From: Orbilia blumenaviensis
Lineage: Eukaryota > Ascomycota > Orbiliomycetes > Orbiliales > Orbiliaceae
Assembly: GCA_036872755.1 (NCBI GenBank)
Contig: JAVHNS010000007.1
Span: 1,488,001 to 1,552,000 of the forward strand
Reading direction: 5' to 3'
Length of the DNA: 64,000 bases
Below are positions 11,969 to 22,860 of the stretch, piece by piece (positions within the stretch are counted from its first letter, which is position 1; every line of letters starts with the position of its first letter). The position numbers were made by a program, and so were the translations under genes. The notes under the pieces were generated by a model. That model ran no database searches. It was not told the DNA's origin and saw only the letters and a list, made by a program, of their open reading frames with translations.

Positions 11969-13080
11969 CGTTGGAACAGCTCAGGACGTATATGGTGTGT
12001 GGGTATGGGACGGATAAGGTAGGAGATAGGATATTACGGAGGACCGGTCGTGGCGCGGAAGAGGGGTGGTGGTGGTGGAGGTGGTGGAGGTGGAGGGAGG
12101 GAAGATGCTATATCTGGTGGTCCGTGGGATGCTCTTCGGAGAGTTACTTTGGTACTTGGTGGGATATGGGGGTTGAACAACCGTCGTCATTGGGGAGCTT
12201 GCGGCAGCGGAGGGGACTAAGTGGACGCGCAACACAAACAGGCTAATGGGGGGACCTGAGAGCTGCAACGTCGTTTAGGGGCCGGTGGGGGGTGCAGGGG
12301 TGTCATTACGGTATATGCCTACCTACTTAGCTATCTTGACTTGGTATATTATAGTCTTGAAGCACTTGGATCGATATCTCCTTTTTTGTAGCTGGAAGCA
12401 TACATAACATCCGATCACTAGTCTTATTTCCAAACTAGATAACTAGTAAAAATTCATATGTGGCTACGTATAGAGAGTCATCCTAGGACAGCATTTAGAA
12501 TAATGCTTTGTCATTCATTGAAAAGCACAATTAGATGCATGAAGAAGAAGCAATCCGCTACTATACAGGTAAATAAGACAGGATAGAGTATGCTATGCTT
12601 CGCGCGCAAGATAATTTACAGCGAAGCTTCGGTTGAAAGGACAGTGCAGTGCAGCGCAGGAGAAGGAAGATGCGTAATCTTGTATGCAAGTACTTTATAC
12701 GCATACAAGAAACCATGCATCGTAGCTTAGTCGTAAGATTAATCGAGGCGGGTGTCAATATTGCGGGGAGAGCTATGGATGGAATGGTCTCGATTCATTG
12801 TTGGGTCTGGTTTTTTTTGGTGTCGTTTAGCATTCTTAGTCAAAGGTTAGACATTATCGTATTGGTTTGGATTGATTCACGGAGCTCTGCCTGATGGCCG
12901 GGCGGCACTTTCACGGCGTCGCCTGGGCGATGTTTGGGACGGATCTCTCCATCCACCTATCTCACCTCGAGAAAGGCTGGAAGGGCTGTTGAGCATAGGG
13001 TATTTCTGTGCCGGTGCAATCAGTATCCTCTGCTAATCAAGTTTGGGAGAATCCCCTATAACTACACCCAAAGTTCATAC
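11969..13080. other. Intergenic between SR gene and VPS35
   Basis: Holds the VPS35 upstream region, including a GGT/GGA microsatellite at about 12065-12101 within 140 bp of its ATG, and the 3' flank of the SR gene. No gene recognised. Confidence 0.5.
12065..12101. repeat. GGT/GGA trinucleotide microsatellite
   Basis: Imperfect run of GGT and GGA units; CCACC-type on the VPS35 sense strand, just upstream of its start, so it may lie in the 5' UTR or core promoter. Confidence 0.7.
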
Positions 13081-15345
13081 CTAATACCGACCACCGCCAG
13101 ACCTTTGACCGCGGTCGTAGTCATCTCTGTAACGTGGTGGGGAGCGGCCACTGCCTCCCCGAGGAGGCGGTCCACCGTATTCATTACCTCCATAGCCGCC
13201 GCGTTTGTCGTCATCATATCTCCTTGGTGGCTCATCATACCTCCCACCACCACCTCCTCCGCTTCCTCCACGCTGCTCATCGTATCTACCGCCTGACCGC
13301 CCATAACCGTCAGGAGAACGTCTATCATAAGGAGGGGTAAAGCGTCTGTCATTACGGTAGTCTCCTCCACCACCTCCACGACGCTCTTCACGGCCGCCTC
13401 CGTAGGGAGATCGCTCACGGAATCCACGGTCGCCTCCTCGGCTATCATTGCCACGTGGTGGGGAATATCCTCTGCCTCTTGGTGAATAACCACGGTCTCC
13501 ACCGCGGTGTGGAGAATAGCCTCCTCTGCGTCCTGGTGAATATCCTCGGCCTTCGCGTGGAGAGTAGCCGTTACGTCGGCCAGCTGGTGGTGGGGATCGA
13601 GAACGTCCTCTGGAATTCCTTGCCTGTTGCTTTTCGTGGTAATTTTTCCACAATTAACGCTTACCCTAATGATAACTTGTTGGAAGAATCAAGCTTACAT
13701 CGGATGTACAGGAGACTCTAGCTCCCTTGAAGTCGTAGTTATCCAGCTTGTTGATGGCTATCCTGAGATCATCCGCAGTTTCGAATTCAACGATGCTATG
13801 GCAGCGCTCGTATTAATTAACGATCTGGTAGTAAGATGCATGGGGAACAAAAGAGACTTACCCAGATCCATCACGGTTTCGCGAGACTTCACTGAAGACG
13901 ACGTCGACACCGGACTTTCTAGCAAAGTCTTTCAGATCCTACATTGTAAGATATTCGTATAAGTGGCGTCCATAAGATCCAGAATGATTTCATTGAGCGT
14001 GTGTATGTGCAGGCAGAGACGCTGTTGATGGCAAAGCAACTTTGGTTTTTTTTTTTTTTTTTTTTCCTTCTTGCAAAAAAATGTCTGTTCCGGGCTACAC
14101 AGCAGCAGCAGCCGCAGAAAGGATGAAACAATCCAGCCAGGACCGGGGAGAATCAACAGGCAATCAGGCAGCAGGGAGGAGGTGAGAGGCACGTTCGGCT
14201 TTCTTTCCCTCCTTTCCAGATAGACAGAACTCCAAAGGGGGGATACACATTTTCTGGTTCGTTGGGAGGGACCAAAGGGCGTGGTGTTTTCTTTTCTATC
14301 CAGTCCAGATATAGCAACAGGCGAAGCTCCTGCTTCACCTGCCGGGGTGTCTACACCTTGGGAGGTGTTTCGCTGTTTCGATATGTGAAGCTCCAAGCTG
14401 GTGGGCAGTTCCAATATCAAAAGCCAGATCTATATCCTCTCATAGTGCGAAGCAAATACCCCCATACAATTGGCCATACGACGGAAACAGCACGTCATCC
14501 CGTTCCGCTGACAAAGAGCAAGAATCCAGAGTGATCTCAGGCGGGTTTATGCATGAATGACGACAATCCAGAGCTCATACACGTTGCAATAGGTGGTGAA
14601 TGGTTTTTGGGTGTAACAGAGAGACAGACCTGCCAGCTGGTATCCGTAGGAAGCCCAGAGATGTTCATCCGATAGGGGGTACGGCGTGGGCGGGGAGTAC
14701 GATCTCCAGATGGTCCGCTAAAGTCGCTGCGTGTCGGACGAGGGCCACGTGCAAATTGGACGGTCAACCTAGAATCCATGAACTCCTTCCCGTCTTGCAG
14801 GAGAAACAGAAGTCAAGTTTAGCATCACGGCGAAGTGCATCTTCGACCAGGGAAGCCGCATTTCTTACGGAAGACTGCAGAAGACATCAATGTTAACAGA
14901 CGAGTTTCACGCATCCCGAACACACGCACACGCATGCACACATATATATGTGGGATGATACATACTAGGAACAATATCTCGAGCATCAGAAGGATTCGAG
15001 TATTCAATGAAACCGAACCCGTTCATAAGTTTGATCTCTTGGATGGTACCATGCCCGTGCTTCACAAAGAAATCCTCGACATCTTTCTTAGTGGCTATAT
15101 ATTGACCAACGGACCAAAAAAAGAGGATCCAGCGATTGTTAGCAAAGCCGGACGTATTATAATATGATTGGAATGTATATAAGATCATATTCAGCCTCCC
15201 GTCGGCATCCCGCGCGTTCCGGAGGCATCCAGCAACACTCGATGTGCTCATGCGACAACCCTCCAGCGAGATCCCAGGTAGCGTGGAAGAGGCGAGACTT
15301 GCCTGTCCGAGGTAAATTCCCAAGATAGAGACGTGTGTCCGACAT
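13081..15345 (-). CDS. SR-family splicing factor, two RRMs plus RGG/SP-rich tail (S. pombe Srp2-like)
   Basis: Seven exons (minus): 15303-15345, 14966-15094, 14869-14874, 14630-14793, 13862-13938, 13699-13795, 13081-13623, giving 352 residues (354 if the last acceptor is at 13630). RRM1 starts TRLYLGNLPRT and has the RNP1-like MNGFGFIEYSNPSDARDIV. After a PRPRRTPYRM linker comes the SR-protein pseudo-RRM2 with the diagnostic SWQDLKD heptad. The tail is RGG/GYSP/SPP repeats with many Arg-Gly and Ser-Pro steps. SR proteins bind exonic enhancers and recruit U1/U2 components and help mRNA export. Odd points: exon 1 ends at a GC donor (ACAG|GCAAGT), exon 3 is only 6 nt, and intron 4 is 691 nt. Without the microexon the RRM1 end IFHGKEF is lost and the frame, though kept, lacks conserved residues. 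Confidence 0.9.
14046..14065. repeat. T20 tract inside SR-gene intron 4 (A20 on the sense strand)
   Basis: Twenty uninterrupted T on the plus strand, within the 691-nt intron 13939-14629. It reads as an A tract in the pre-mRNA about 110-125 nt before the acceptor. Confidence 0.85.
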
Positions 15346-16837
15346 CTCCGCGACTGGATTGCTGGGCGACACGGTGCCGGTTGGAACTACGAAGGGTGGG
15401 AAATTTAGAGATTGATGTCGCTCTCAAAGCGACGATGGTGACGATGACGGATGAGGGTGATGGTTAGAAGCGCGCTAGGACGTGAACGGATGACGTTGAT
15501 GGGGTGTGAATTTGGTGGTGATGTTGTTGACCCCTTCTCCTGAAAATAAGCCGAGAGTGGAGCGTGCAGGAAGTCGACTCGACACAAATTATCCGCCAGA
15601 GCAAATCGACTGCTCGGAAGGACTTTAGCTGACTATTGAATGGTCGTGATAGGTCTTGGGATGAGGGGAATGGGGAATTTAATATTGAAAGGATCTGAAG
15701 GTATGTAGGACGGGACCAGGCTTGGACTTGGGAGGTTCTGGTTAGGTGTCCAGTCAGAAGGCGTCAGGGCAGGGCAGAGAAAGCAGGGCAGGCACAGCAC
15801 CAAGGAAAAAACAAAGAGAGGGAGAGGGAGAGAGAACAAGCAAGCCAGCCAGGCGGGGATCGGGATCTAGACCGGCTGGTCACTAATTCCACTGCACGGG
15901 CGACTAACCAACAGGTATCCTCTTCTACCTATTTTTTTAGTAATTACTCGAGTAGATATCGTGATAATCAGGAACTACATGTACATGTAGAACCACAGCT
16001 GCTCCATACCAGAAAGCTAAATAACCCACCACTACTGGTACCAAGCTAAGTAATGTAGTTATGTCATTTGTCGTTTGTCGTCGCAGCCGTCGTCGACTTC
16101 GGCTCGTTAGCTAGTGGAAAACGAGGCGGGCACTTTAAAAGGGCGGCCCTCTGCAGGTTCGCGCATGCATTTGCAGGAAGGCGAGAAAAAAAAAGGTTGG
16201 CGGGTTTTGGCGCCACATGCTGGTCCCTGCACAACCACACCGACGACGTCTTTATTAGAAGGGAATCCAATGCAGCGACAGCGTATACTTATATACGTTA
16301 AAAGTAAGAAAGTACCTAGGTAGGTACCTGGATAGTAAGAAAGTGCTTAGGCATACAAGCTTATAACCCCGAGACGGGTGCTAATGCAGCCTCTTTCCAC
16401 GCCCGTTTTCGAACCAGGATCATAATGCTTACCTGGGTACATAAGAATATTCGGATCCCCTCTCTTGAGCTCTTGGCCATGCAATTGCAATTGCTCAATC
16501 ACATTTTTGATACTTCTTTGGGCCAGCTGAGCTGAGCTGAGTCGAAGGAATAAAAGAGGGTTTCCAAAATAACACACAGCAACCAGCTCAGACTTGCGTT
16601 GCATGAAGACACTTTGTTACACAGGCAGGCAGGTCTCCCGCTAACCCTTCAACGGTTATAGCTGTGGCTATATATGGCCGGATATCAGACCCAGTATACG
16701 TACATGTCCGTCAGTCTATTCGAGGCTAGACCTCTCGGCTCTGCAGCTCCCTAGCTCTGCACCCAGACCAGACTCGAGCTCTCTATTATGAATTGCACTG
16801 CACTGCGAGTAATAGGTAAGTGGGAGGCAAGAGCACA
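15346..16837. other. Intergenic between GAL1 and the SR gene
   Basis: Upstream region of the SR gene and 3' flank of galactokinase. It holds a GAGAGG-rich purine run near 15815-15840, a 16-bp perfect palindrome at 15975-15990, several GGTACC/CCTAGG steps at about 16312-16328, and a minus-strand open frame of 85 codons at 16347-16604 of doubtful status. Confidence 0.5.
15975..15990. promoter_or_regulatory. Perfect 16-bp palindrome (CTACATGT + reverse complement)
   Basis: CTACATGTACATGTAG reads the same on both strands. It lies about 630 bp upstream of the SR-gene ATG. Could bind a dimeric factor; function unknown. Confidence 0.5.
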
Positions 16838-18731
16838 TTAGAATCCTCGATAGACAACGGCCCCCTGTCCAGGCTTCGACACCACCACTGCTTCCCTCCA
16901 TGCATCCTCCGACTCCAATGCTTGAGGGTACTTCTCCTTATAATACTCTTCCCTTAGTGCCGCTTCAACCTGCGGTACCTTGTCCTCTGGTATTAAATGC
17001 ACACTACACCCTCCCCACCCAGCTCCTGTCAGACGGCTTCCGACACTGCCGGCTTTCCTTGCAATATTGCACAAGGTATCCAGCTCCGGACACGAGCAGT
17101 CGAATAGATCCCTGCAGGAATCTTGGGATTCATTCATCAATTGGCCCATTGCCTCAAGGTATGATAGCGATGCGCTCTCGGGTGCATTCATCATGAGTTC
17201 AGCAAACTTGTTCACTCGTAACGACTCGGAGTAAACGTGTGTCGCTCTCGCCCTCAGTTGAAACTTCTCAGCTCGGACTATTATTACCCTCCCAAAGTTG
17301 GATCAGTATTAATCATGATTACTTCTGGTCTCATAAATTTAAAGTTGGAACCGCCATACCTGGAAAACGGGTCATATATCGCTCCGTGAGAGCCTCGGGT
17401 GTGGTCTCTAGTATCTCTGCAATTTCCTCCTTCGTATAGCCCTCTTCCTGAGTAAGTGTCTGTTTTACAACACCGACCATAGCCTCCAGTTGTTGCACTA
17501 CGCCTGGTGTGGTTCCCTGCTTCTCAAAGTACTTGCTTTGTAGACCACTGAGCGAGTACCCAAGAGGCCCGTTATCATTGGGCAGAGATCCGAGGCCCAG
17601 TTTCTTCGCCAGAACGACTGCTGCAAGAGTTGTTTCCACAACCCTAAGGTTATAGTGGATTGGCGCAGTAGTCTTCTTCTCCGACGTGACATAGGTCTGG
17701 GCGATGAGAAAGCTGAGGGGTGGATCGGATTTTGGAAACGAAAATTGCTTCGCCTTCAGCTCTGGAACGAATGACACGTATAACGCACTATCCTTGTCAC
17801 CAAAGACAGAAGCGGTTTGGTCCATTCTGCATGATTTGTTAACCAAACGGCTCTATTTCAAAGCCGAGACCCAGGCTTGTCATCTTGTTTCTTTGGGTCT
17901 ACCCCGCCTGTATCCGACATCATGAGAAATTTAGAAATAGAACTAATGCACTCACCCTCCGCTGTTCACTCCTACGAATCGCTCACTGACAATTGCAAGA
18001 TTGACCAGTTTGGACTTCTCAATCTCCTTCTGCCCGTTGGCAGTGAATACTGCTAATGCACTCGCACAAGTGAACGCAGCGCTGCTCGATAGACCACCAC
18101 CGGACGGAATCGTTCCGTGAACGAGAACCTTCATGCTAGCCGGTGTTCCATTCCATCCCTCGCTTCGAAGAAGCTCAAAGGCGCCTCGGATACCACATTT
18201 GAAGTAATTCGACCAATGATGATCCTCACTGCTTATCTCAACGTCTCCTTCCCGAGGGATGGTGAATTCTTTAGACGGGAACTTATCGGATGCCAGATTA
18301 GCTATCTCTACCGTCGCTTCCTTGCCTTCAGGTGTAGGCACCGCGGCAACTGCGACTAGGAGATCGATTGCGACGGCCATAGGCATGACTTCGTAGAGCA
18401 TATAGTCTATGTGCTATACTTTCCTCATATTCACACCCACACATATAACAATATTAGCCAATAGGTACGCCTAGATCTTTACACTTCACATAAAAGGAAT
18501 ACAAGCCCCGTTGGTATTGCTCCATGAACATCTAAGAAAATCGACACTGACCTCTCCGATAATATTAACCCGCCCTGGCGCCCGAGCAATAAAATCCGGT
18601 GTCTTGCCATACAGCCTCTCGAATTCTGTCGATAGTTCGTTCCATCTTTTTCCCTGGGAAAGAATAGCTTCGGGAGCGTAGATTTGATCCAGAGCCGTCA
18701 CTTCTGGCACGTATACGCCTGACCCTGCCAT
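16838..18731 (-). CDS. GAL1: Galactokinase
   Basis: Four exons (minus): 18552-18731, 17956-18413, 17360-17826, 16838-17277; 514 residues, close to yeast Gal1. Galactokinase phosphorylates galactose with ATP to galactose-1-phosphate in the Leloir pathway (cytosol). All GHMP-kinase landmarks are seen: the galactose-binding signature GRVNIIGEHIDY (53-64), split by intron 1 exactly after GE; the phosphate loop VHGTIPSGGGLSSSAA; NSGGMDQTAS with the catalytic Asp; and C-terminal GSRLTGAGWGGCSVH. It diverges from ILV2 over 1.7 kb. No GAL7 or GAL10 gene is nearby, consistent with the unclustered Leloir genes of most filamentous ascomycetes. Confidence 0.97.
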
Positions 18732-19294
18732 GACTTTAAATTTCGTCCCACTGAGAAGCTAAGCTTATAGTTTGATACTTAAACTTTGAGCTATCGATAC
18801 CCACAAGCGAGGATCTCGAGGAGAAACCAAAAGTAACAATTAACAAAAACCGTGTTCGTGTGTGTTTTTCTTTGGTAACGCTAGAGCTTGGACCCCAGCT
18901 TGAGTTCTATCCAATAAAGCTTGGCTTGGTTCGATGTCAGGATCAGATCAGGAACAGGATGATAATGGGACGATTTGGAGAATTAATATTAACGGAATTA
19001 CCCCGCTGCGCATAATATTAATATACGAGCCCGCTTTCGACGGGTGAGGTCACACCCTGGTAATACTTCGGTCGTACTAACCCCAGAAGGCGGAAACGTC
19101 AAATACAAACATGTTAACTTCTGCTGGACACAAGCTTAAGCTTGAGCTCGTCAGAGCTCGAGGCCACAAAAAGACCACTCGATCGATCGCGTTCGTGCTC
19201 AAGTCACATTGCACCGGCGGTATAATTAATTACGCATCAATATCATAACTTACGGCAGCCTTGGTTGCTTGTTCGAACGTTCGCTCTAATTTGC

Positions 19295-19320
19295 AAAAAA
19301 AAAAAAAAAAAAAAAAAAAA
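19295..19320. repeat. Poly(dA) tract, 26 nt
   Basis: Uninterrupted A run in the shared GAL1/ILV2 upstream region. Confidence 0.9.
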
Positions 19321-19986
19321 GAAGAACGGTCTCAGGGTAATACATTCCATGCTCACTCAGAGCCTCCAGGAATCGAGCATCCAGACCCTGAAAAGCGTCG
19401 AATACCCTATCCTAGCTTAGAAACGTTCGAATGTGTTCCTCCGCATAAACCTAGTTTTACCTTCCGTTACCACATTTGCATCTTCCTGCAGGAAAGAAAC
19501 TACCGCAGTGCTTGCAACGGCATTCCACAGTATATAGTATAGCACCTGGGTAAGCTAGGGAATGTGTAGACATTGCATAGTACTTACATATACCATGCGT
19601 ATACCTGTGGCTCTATTACATAGCTACCCGTTCCTAGCCGGCCTTTCGCAAGCTTAACGTTTAACCTTCGGTCTCTGACCCAGCAAGATTTAGCAGATCT
19701 CTAAACCGATTCGATCTCGAAGCCGGTCATCGTCTAGCTATCGTGAAGGATCACAGAAGCACATGTTAACCCAATTACTTAACAACATATCCCTGATCAG
19801 TAATTGGAGCGCTAGGCCGGGTGCCTGGGAGCGTGGTCGGAACGGTGGAGCGACATCGGAACTACCCTGCTGGGATGCTCTCCACACTTTCGGCTGAATG
19901 GCCTGCCCCAGCTGCATGGCTAAAACCCTTTTCGGGAAAATTTTCGTCAGGGCCGCTACATCCAGTAGTTTGTCTTTCCAAGACAG

Positions 19987-20005
19987 AAAAAAAAAAAAAA
20001 AAAAA
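19987..20005. repeat. Poly(dA) tract, 19 nt
   Basis: Uninterrupted A run about 420-440 bp upstream of ILV2. Confidence 0.9.
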
Positions 20006-20128
20006 GAGCCGGCGGTAGTGTGCAGTCGAGATGTATGTAGCATAGTGTGTACCAAATTTTCAGATGCTCGACAGCGGACTTGAGGAGCCTGATGGCCACC
20101 GAAAGTCGGGCCATTGTCTGGCCAGGAA

Positions 20129-20135
20129 TGAGTCA
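20129..20135 (+). promoter_or_regulatory. Gcn4/CPC-1 general amino-acid control site (TGAGTCA)
   Basis: Exact bZIP site 292 bp before the ILV2 ATG. Cross-pathway control factors (yeast Gcn4, Neurospora CPC-1) bind TGA(C/G)TCA and activate branched-chain amino-acid genes, so its place here is apt. Seen in sequence; regulation is inferred. Confidence 0.6.
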
Positions 20136-20426
20136 AATCCAATCGAATGGTAGTCCTGTTATAAGAGCCTAGGTTAAAACAGTTCGTCGGTAATTAATTG
20201 AAGTTGTTCTTTCAATCGAGAAATAATTTTTTTTTTTATATCCGGCCCAAAAGTCCGTAGCAGTGAACAAGATTGCAAGAAGACTCATATTCCCTCTCTT
20301 CCAAAATTAACAACCTCATCACAACCAACATTTACCATTCATCGTACCCTTCACTTTGGTCGCCTATTCCTGATACATGCATAGTGCTTTCAACGTCGCC
20401 GTTCTATAGCCCACGTTACCTTCACA

Positions 20427-22860
20427 ATGATTCGCAATTCGGCGACGAAAATATGTCGCCAGGCTTTTTCAAAAGCCGCCACAAGGCCCCTCCATACCAC
20501 AACACCGGCCGCGGCCCTATCCTTCCACAGATCTCTGCGATCACAGAAAACTGAACAATCGAGAAGCCAAACTACCTCTACCGCTGCGTATGTAAATTAC
20601 CTCCCTTTGATGATGTATAATTGAAGGTGATAGCTAATTTGACCTATTTTTTTCTGCTTACCCACAGCTCCACGAGACCACTCCCCTCACCATCCTTCCA
20701 GCAAGATGTCCCGCCAGCAAAGGCAGAACAATTACACCCTCTTCAAAACCAGAAGGCACCGGAATTCGATGAAACGTAAGATTTCCTTGCCTTCAATTTG
20801 GTTATTTTCATTGTATGGCGGGGCTAACAGTCATCTTGTTTTTTGTTTGCCACCTACAGTTTTGTTGGTATGACTGGAGGAGAAATTTTCCACGAGATGA
20901 TGCTAAGACATGATGTTAAGCATATCTGTAAGAAAACATGCATACCCACTGGAAACTGCAAGAGCGTTTGACCTAATATTATGGCTTAGTCGGTTATCCC
21001 GGTGGCACTATCCTCCCTGTCTTCGATGCTATCTACAACTCGAAACATTTCGACTTTATTCTCCCTAGACATGAACAAGGTGCTGGTCACATGGCCGAGG
21101 GATACGCTAGAGCTTCTGGCAAGCCAGGCGTCGTCCTTGTCACCTCTGGACCCGGTGCTACCAACGTTGTCACTCCAATGCAAGATGCCCTAAGCGACGG
21201 AACCCCATTGATCGTCTTCACTGGTCAAGTCCCCACCACTGCTATCGGAACAGACGGTTTCCAGGAAGCCGACGTTGTTGGAATCAGCAGAGCGTGCACA
21301 AAATGGAATGTTATGGTCAAGAATATCGCTGAGCTTCCGAGACGCATTAACGAAGCGTTTGAGATTGCTACATCTGGTCGTCCTGGCCCCGTTCTTGTCG
21401 ACTTGCCCAAGGATGTCACTGCTGGAATTCTGAGAAATCCTATCCCAATCCGTGCAACTTTGCCGTCTTGCCCATCTGCTGCTTCTCTCGCCCTCCAGGC
21501 TGAGATGAAGAGGCAATTAGACAGCTCCCTGAAGAAGGTCGCCCGTCTCATCAATATCTCCAAGAAGCCAGTCATCTACGCTGGACAGGGTATTCTCGCC
21601 AGACCAGAAGGTCCAGAGCTTCTGAAAGCACTGTCAGAAAAGTCCAAGATCCCTGTCACAACCACTCTCCAGGGATTGGGTGCTTTCGATGAGCTCGACG
21701 AGAAGAGTTTACACATGCTCGGAATGCACGGTAGTGGTTATGCCAACATGGCTATACAAGAGGCCGATCTTATCCTCGCTCTTGGTGCCAGATTCGACGA
21801 TCGTGTGACTGGAAATATTCCTAGTGAGTTTTGCTAAAAGCCCAAAGAATACCCTTTGAAAGAGCTGTTGTACTGATAGATATCATTAGAATTTGCCCCA
21901 GCAGCTAAACTCGCCGCAGCCGAAGGCCGTGGTGGTATTGTTCACTTCGAAATCATGCCTAAGAATATCAACAAGGTTGTCCAAGCCAACGAAGCCATTG
22001 AAGGTGACGTCGCCGATAACCTTCAGCTCCTCCTCCCGCAACTTGACGCCATCGAAGCCCGTCCAGAATGGTTTTCCCAGATCGCAGACTGGAAGAAACG
22101 TTTCCCCTTCATCTACGAAAAGAATCTCCCCAGCGGCTTGTTAAACCCACAGACTGTCATTGAAGAATTGTCAAATATGACAGCACCTTACAAGGAGAAG
22201 GTTGTTATCACCACCGGTGTTGGACAGCATCAGATGTGGGCTGCTCAGCATTTCAGATGGAGACACCCAAGAACCATGATTACCTCCGGTGGGCTCGGAA
22301 CAATGGGATACGGTTTACCTAGTGCCATTGGCGCCAAGGTTGCAAGACCTGATTCCATTGTTATTGATATTGACGGCGATGCCAGTTTCCAGATGACTTT
22401 GATGGAATTGGCTACCGCTGCGCAATTCAATATTGGCGTTAAGATCATTGTTTTGAACAACGAAGAGCAGGGCATGGTCACACAGTGGCAGTCCCTGTTC
22501 TACGAAGATCGATTTGCGTAAGTTTACACCTTTCCTACTTAACTACAAGCTCATTTGAGAAACCAGAATGCTAACTGTCCCTGTAGACATACGCACCAAG
22601 GCAACCCGAACTTCGTCAAGTTGGCTGAAGCCATGGGCCTGAAAGCCCTCCGTGTGTCCAAACCAGAGGAGCTCAAGGACGGCTTGACAACCTTCTTGGA
22701 ATACAACGACGGCCCAATCCTGATGGAGGTCGTTACAGACAAGAAGATTCCCGTCCTGCCCATGGTACCCGGTGGAAAGGCCCTTCACGAATTCCTTATC
22801 TACGATGCTGATAAGGAGGCAGAGAGACGTGCTCTCATGAAGAAGAGAACTGGCCATTAA
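20427..22860 (+). CDS. ILV2: Acetolactate (acetohydroxyacid) synthase catalytic subunit, mitochondrial
   Basis: Six exons: 20427-20587, 20668-20775, 20860-20927, 20990-21823, 21890-22517, 22587-22860; 690 residues, near yeast Ilv2 (687). It condenses two pyruvates (or pyruvate plus 2-ketobutyrate) using ThDP, FAD and Mg2+, the first common step of Val/Leu/Ile synthesis in mitochondria. The first 75-80 residues form an Arg/Ser/Thr-rich presequence. Domains follow as ThDP-N (GYPGG from 114, catalytic Glu141 in RHEQGAGHMAEGYAR), the central FAD region (GQGI, GLGAFDE, ARFDDRVTG) and ThDP-C (DGDASF...LNNEEQGMVTQWQS). The herbicide-pocket Trp of TQWQSLFY and Pro of GQVPTTAIG are retained, but the residue after GYPGG is Thr119 rather than the Ala found in yeast. 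It would act with a regulatory ILV6 subunit, not in this window. Confidence 0.97.

Larger units (their letters stand above)
18732..20426. promoter_or_regulatory. Divergent promoter region of GAL1 and ILV2
   Basis: 1.7 kb with no gene. Visible elements: A26 at 19295-19320 and A19 at 19987-20005, which are nucleosome-disfavouring; nested HindIII/SacI-type palindromes at about 19132-19160; a Gcn4/CPC-1-type TGAGTCA at 20129-20135; and a CCAAT box just downstream of it. Two open frames of 93-134 codons here cross the A-tracts and look spurious. Confidence 0.6.

Noticed and set aside
16381..16440. GGTTCGAAAAC, reminiscent of a tRNA B box, on the minus strand
   Set aside because: No A box, acceptor stem or cloverleaf around it.
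19738..20142. 134-codon minus-strand frame in the ILV2 promoter
   Set aside because: Runs through the poly(A) tract as a Phe run; no domain.
16838..22860. A GAL gene cluster with GAL1
   Set aside because: No epimerase or uridylyltransferase gene nearby; neighbours are an SR factor and ILV2.
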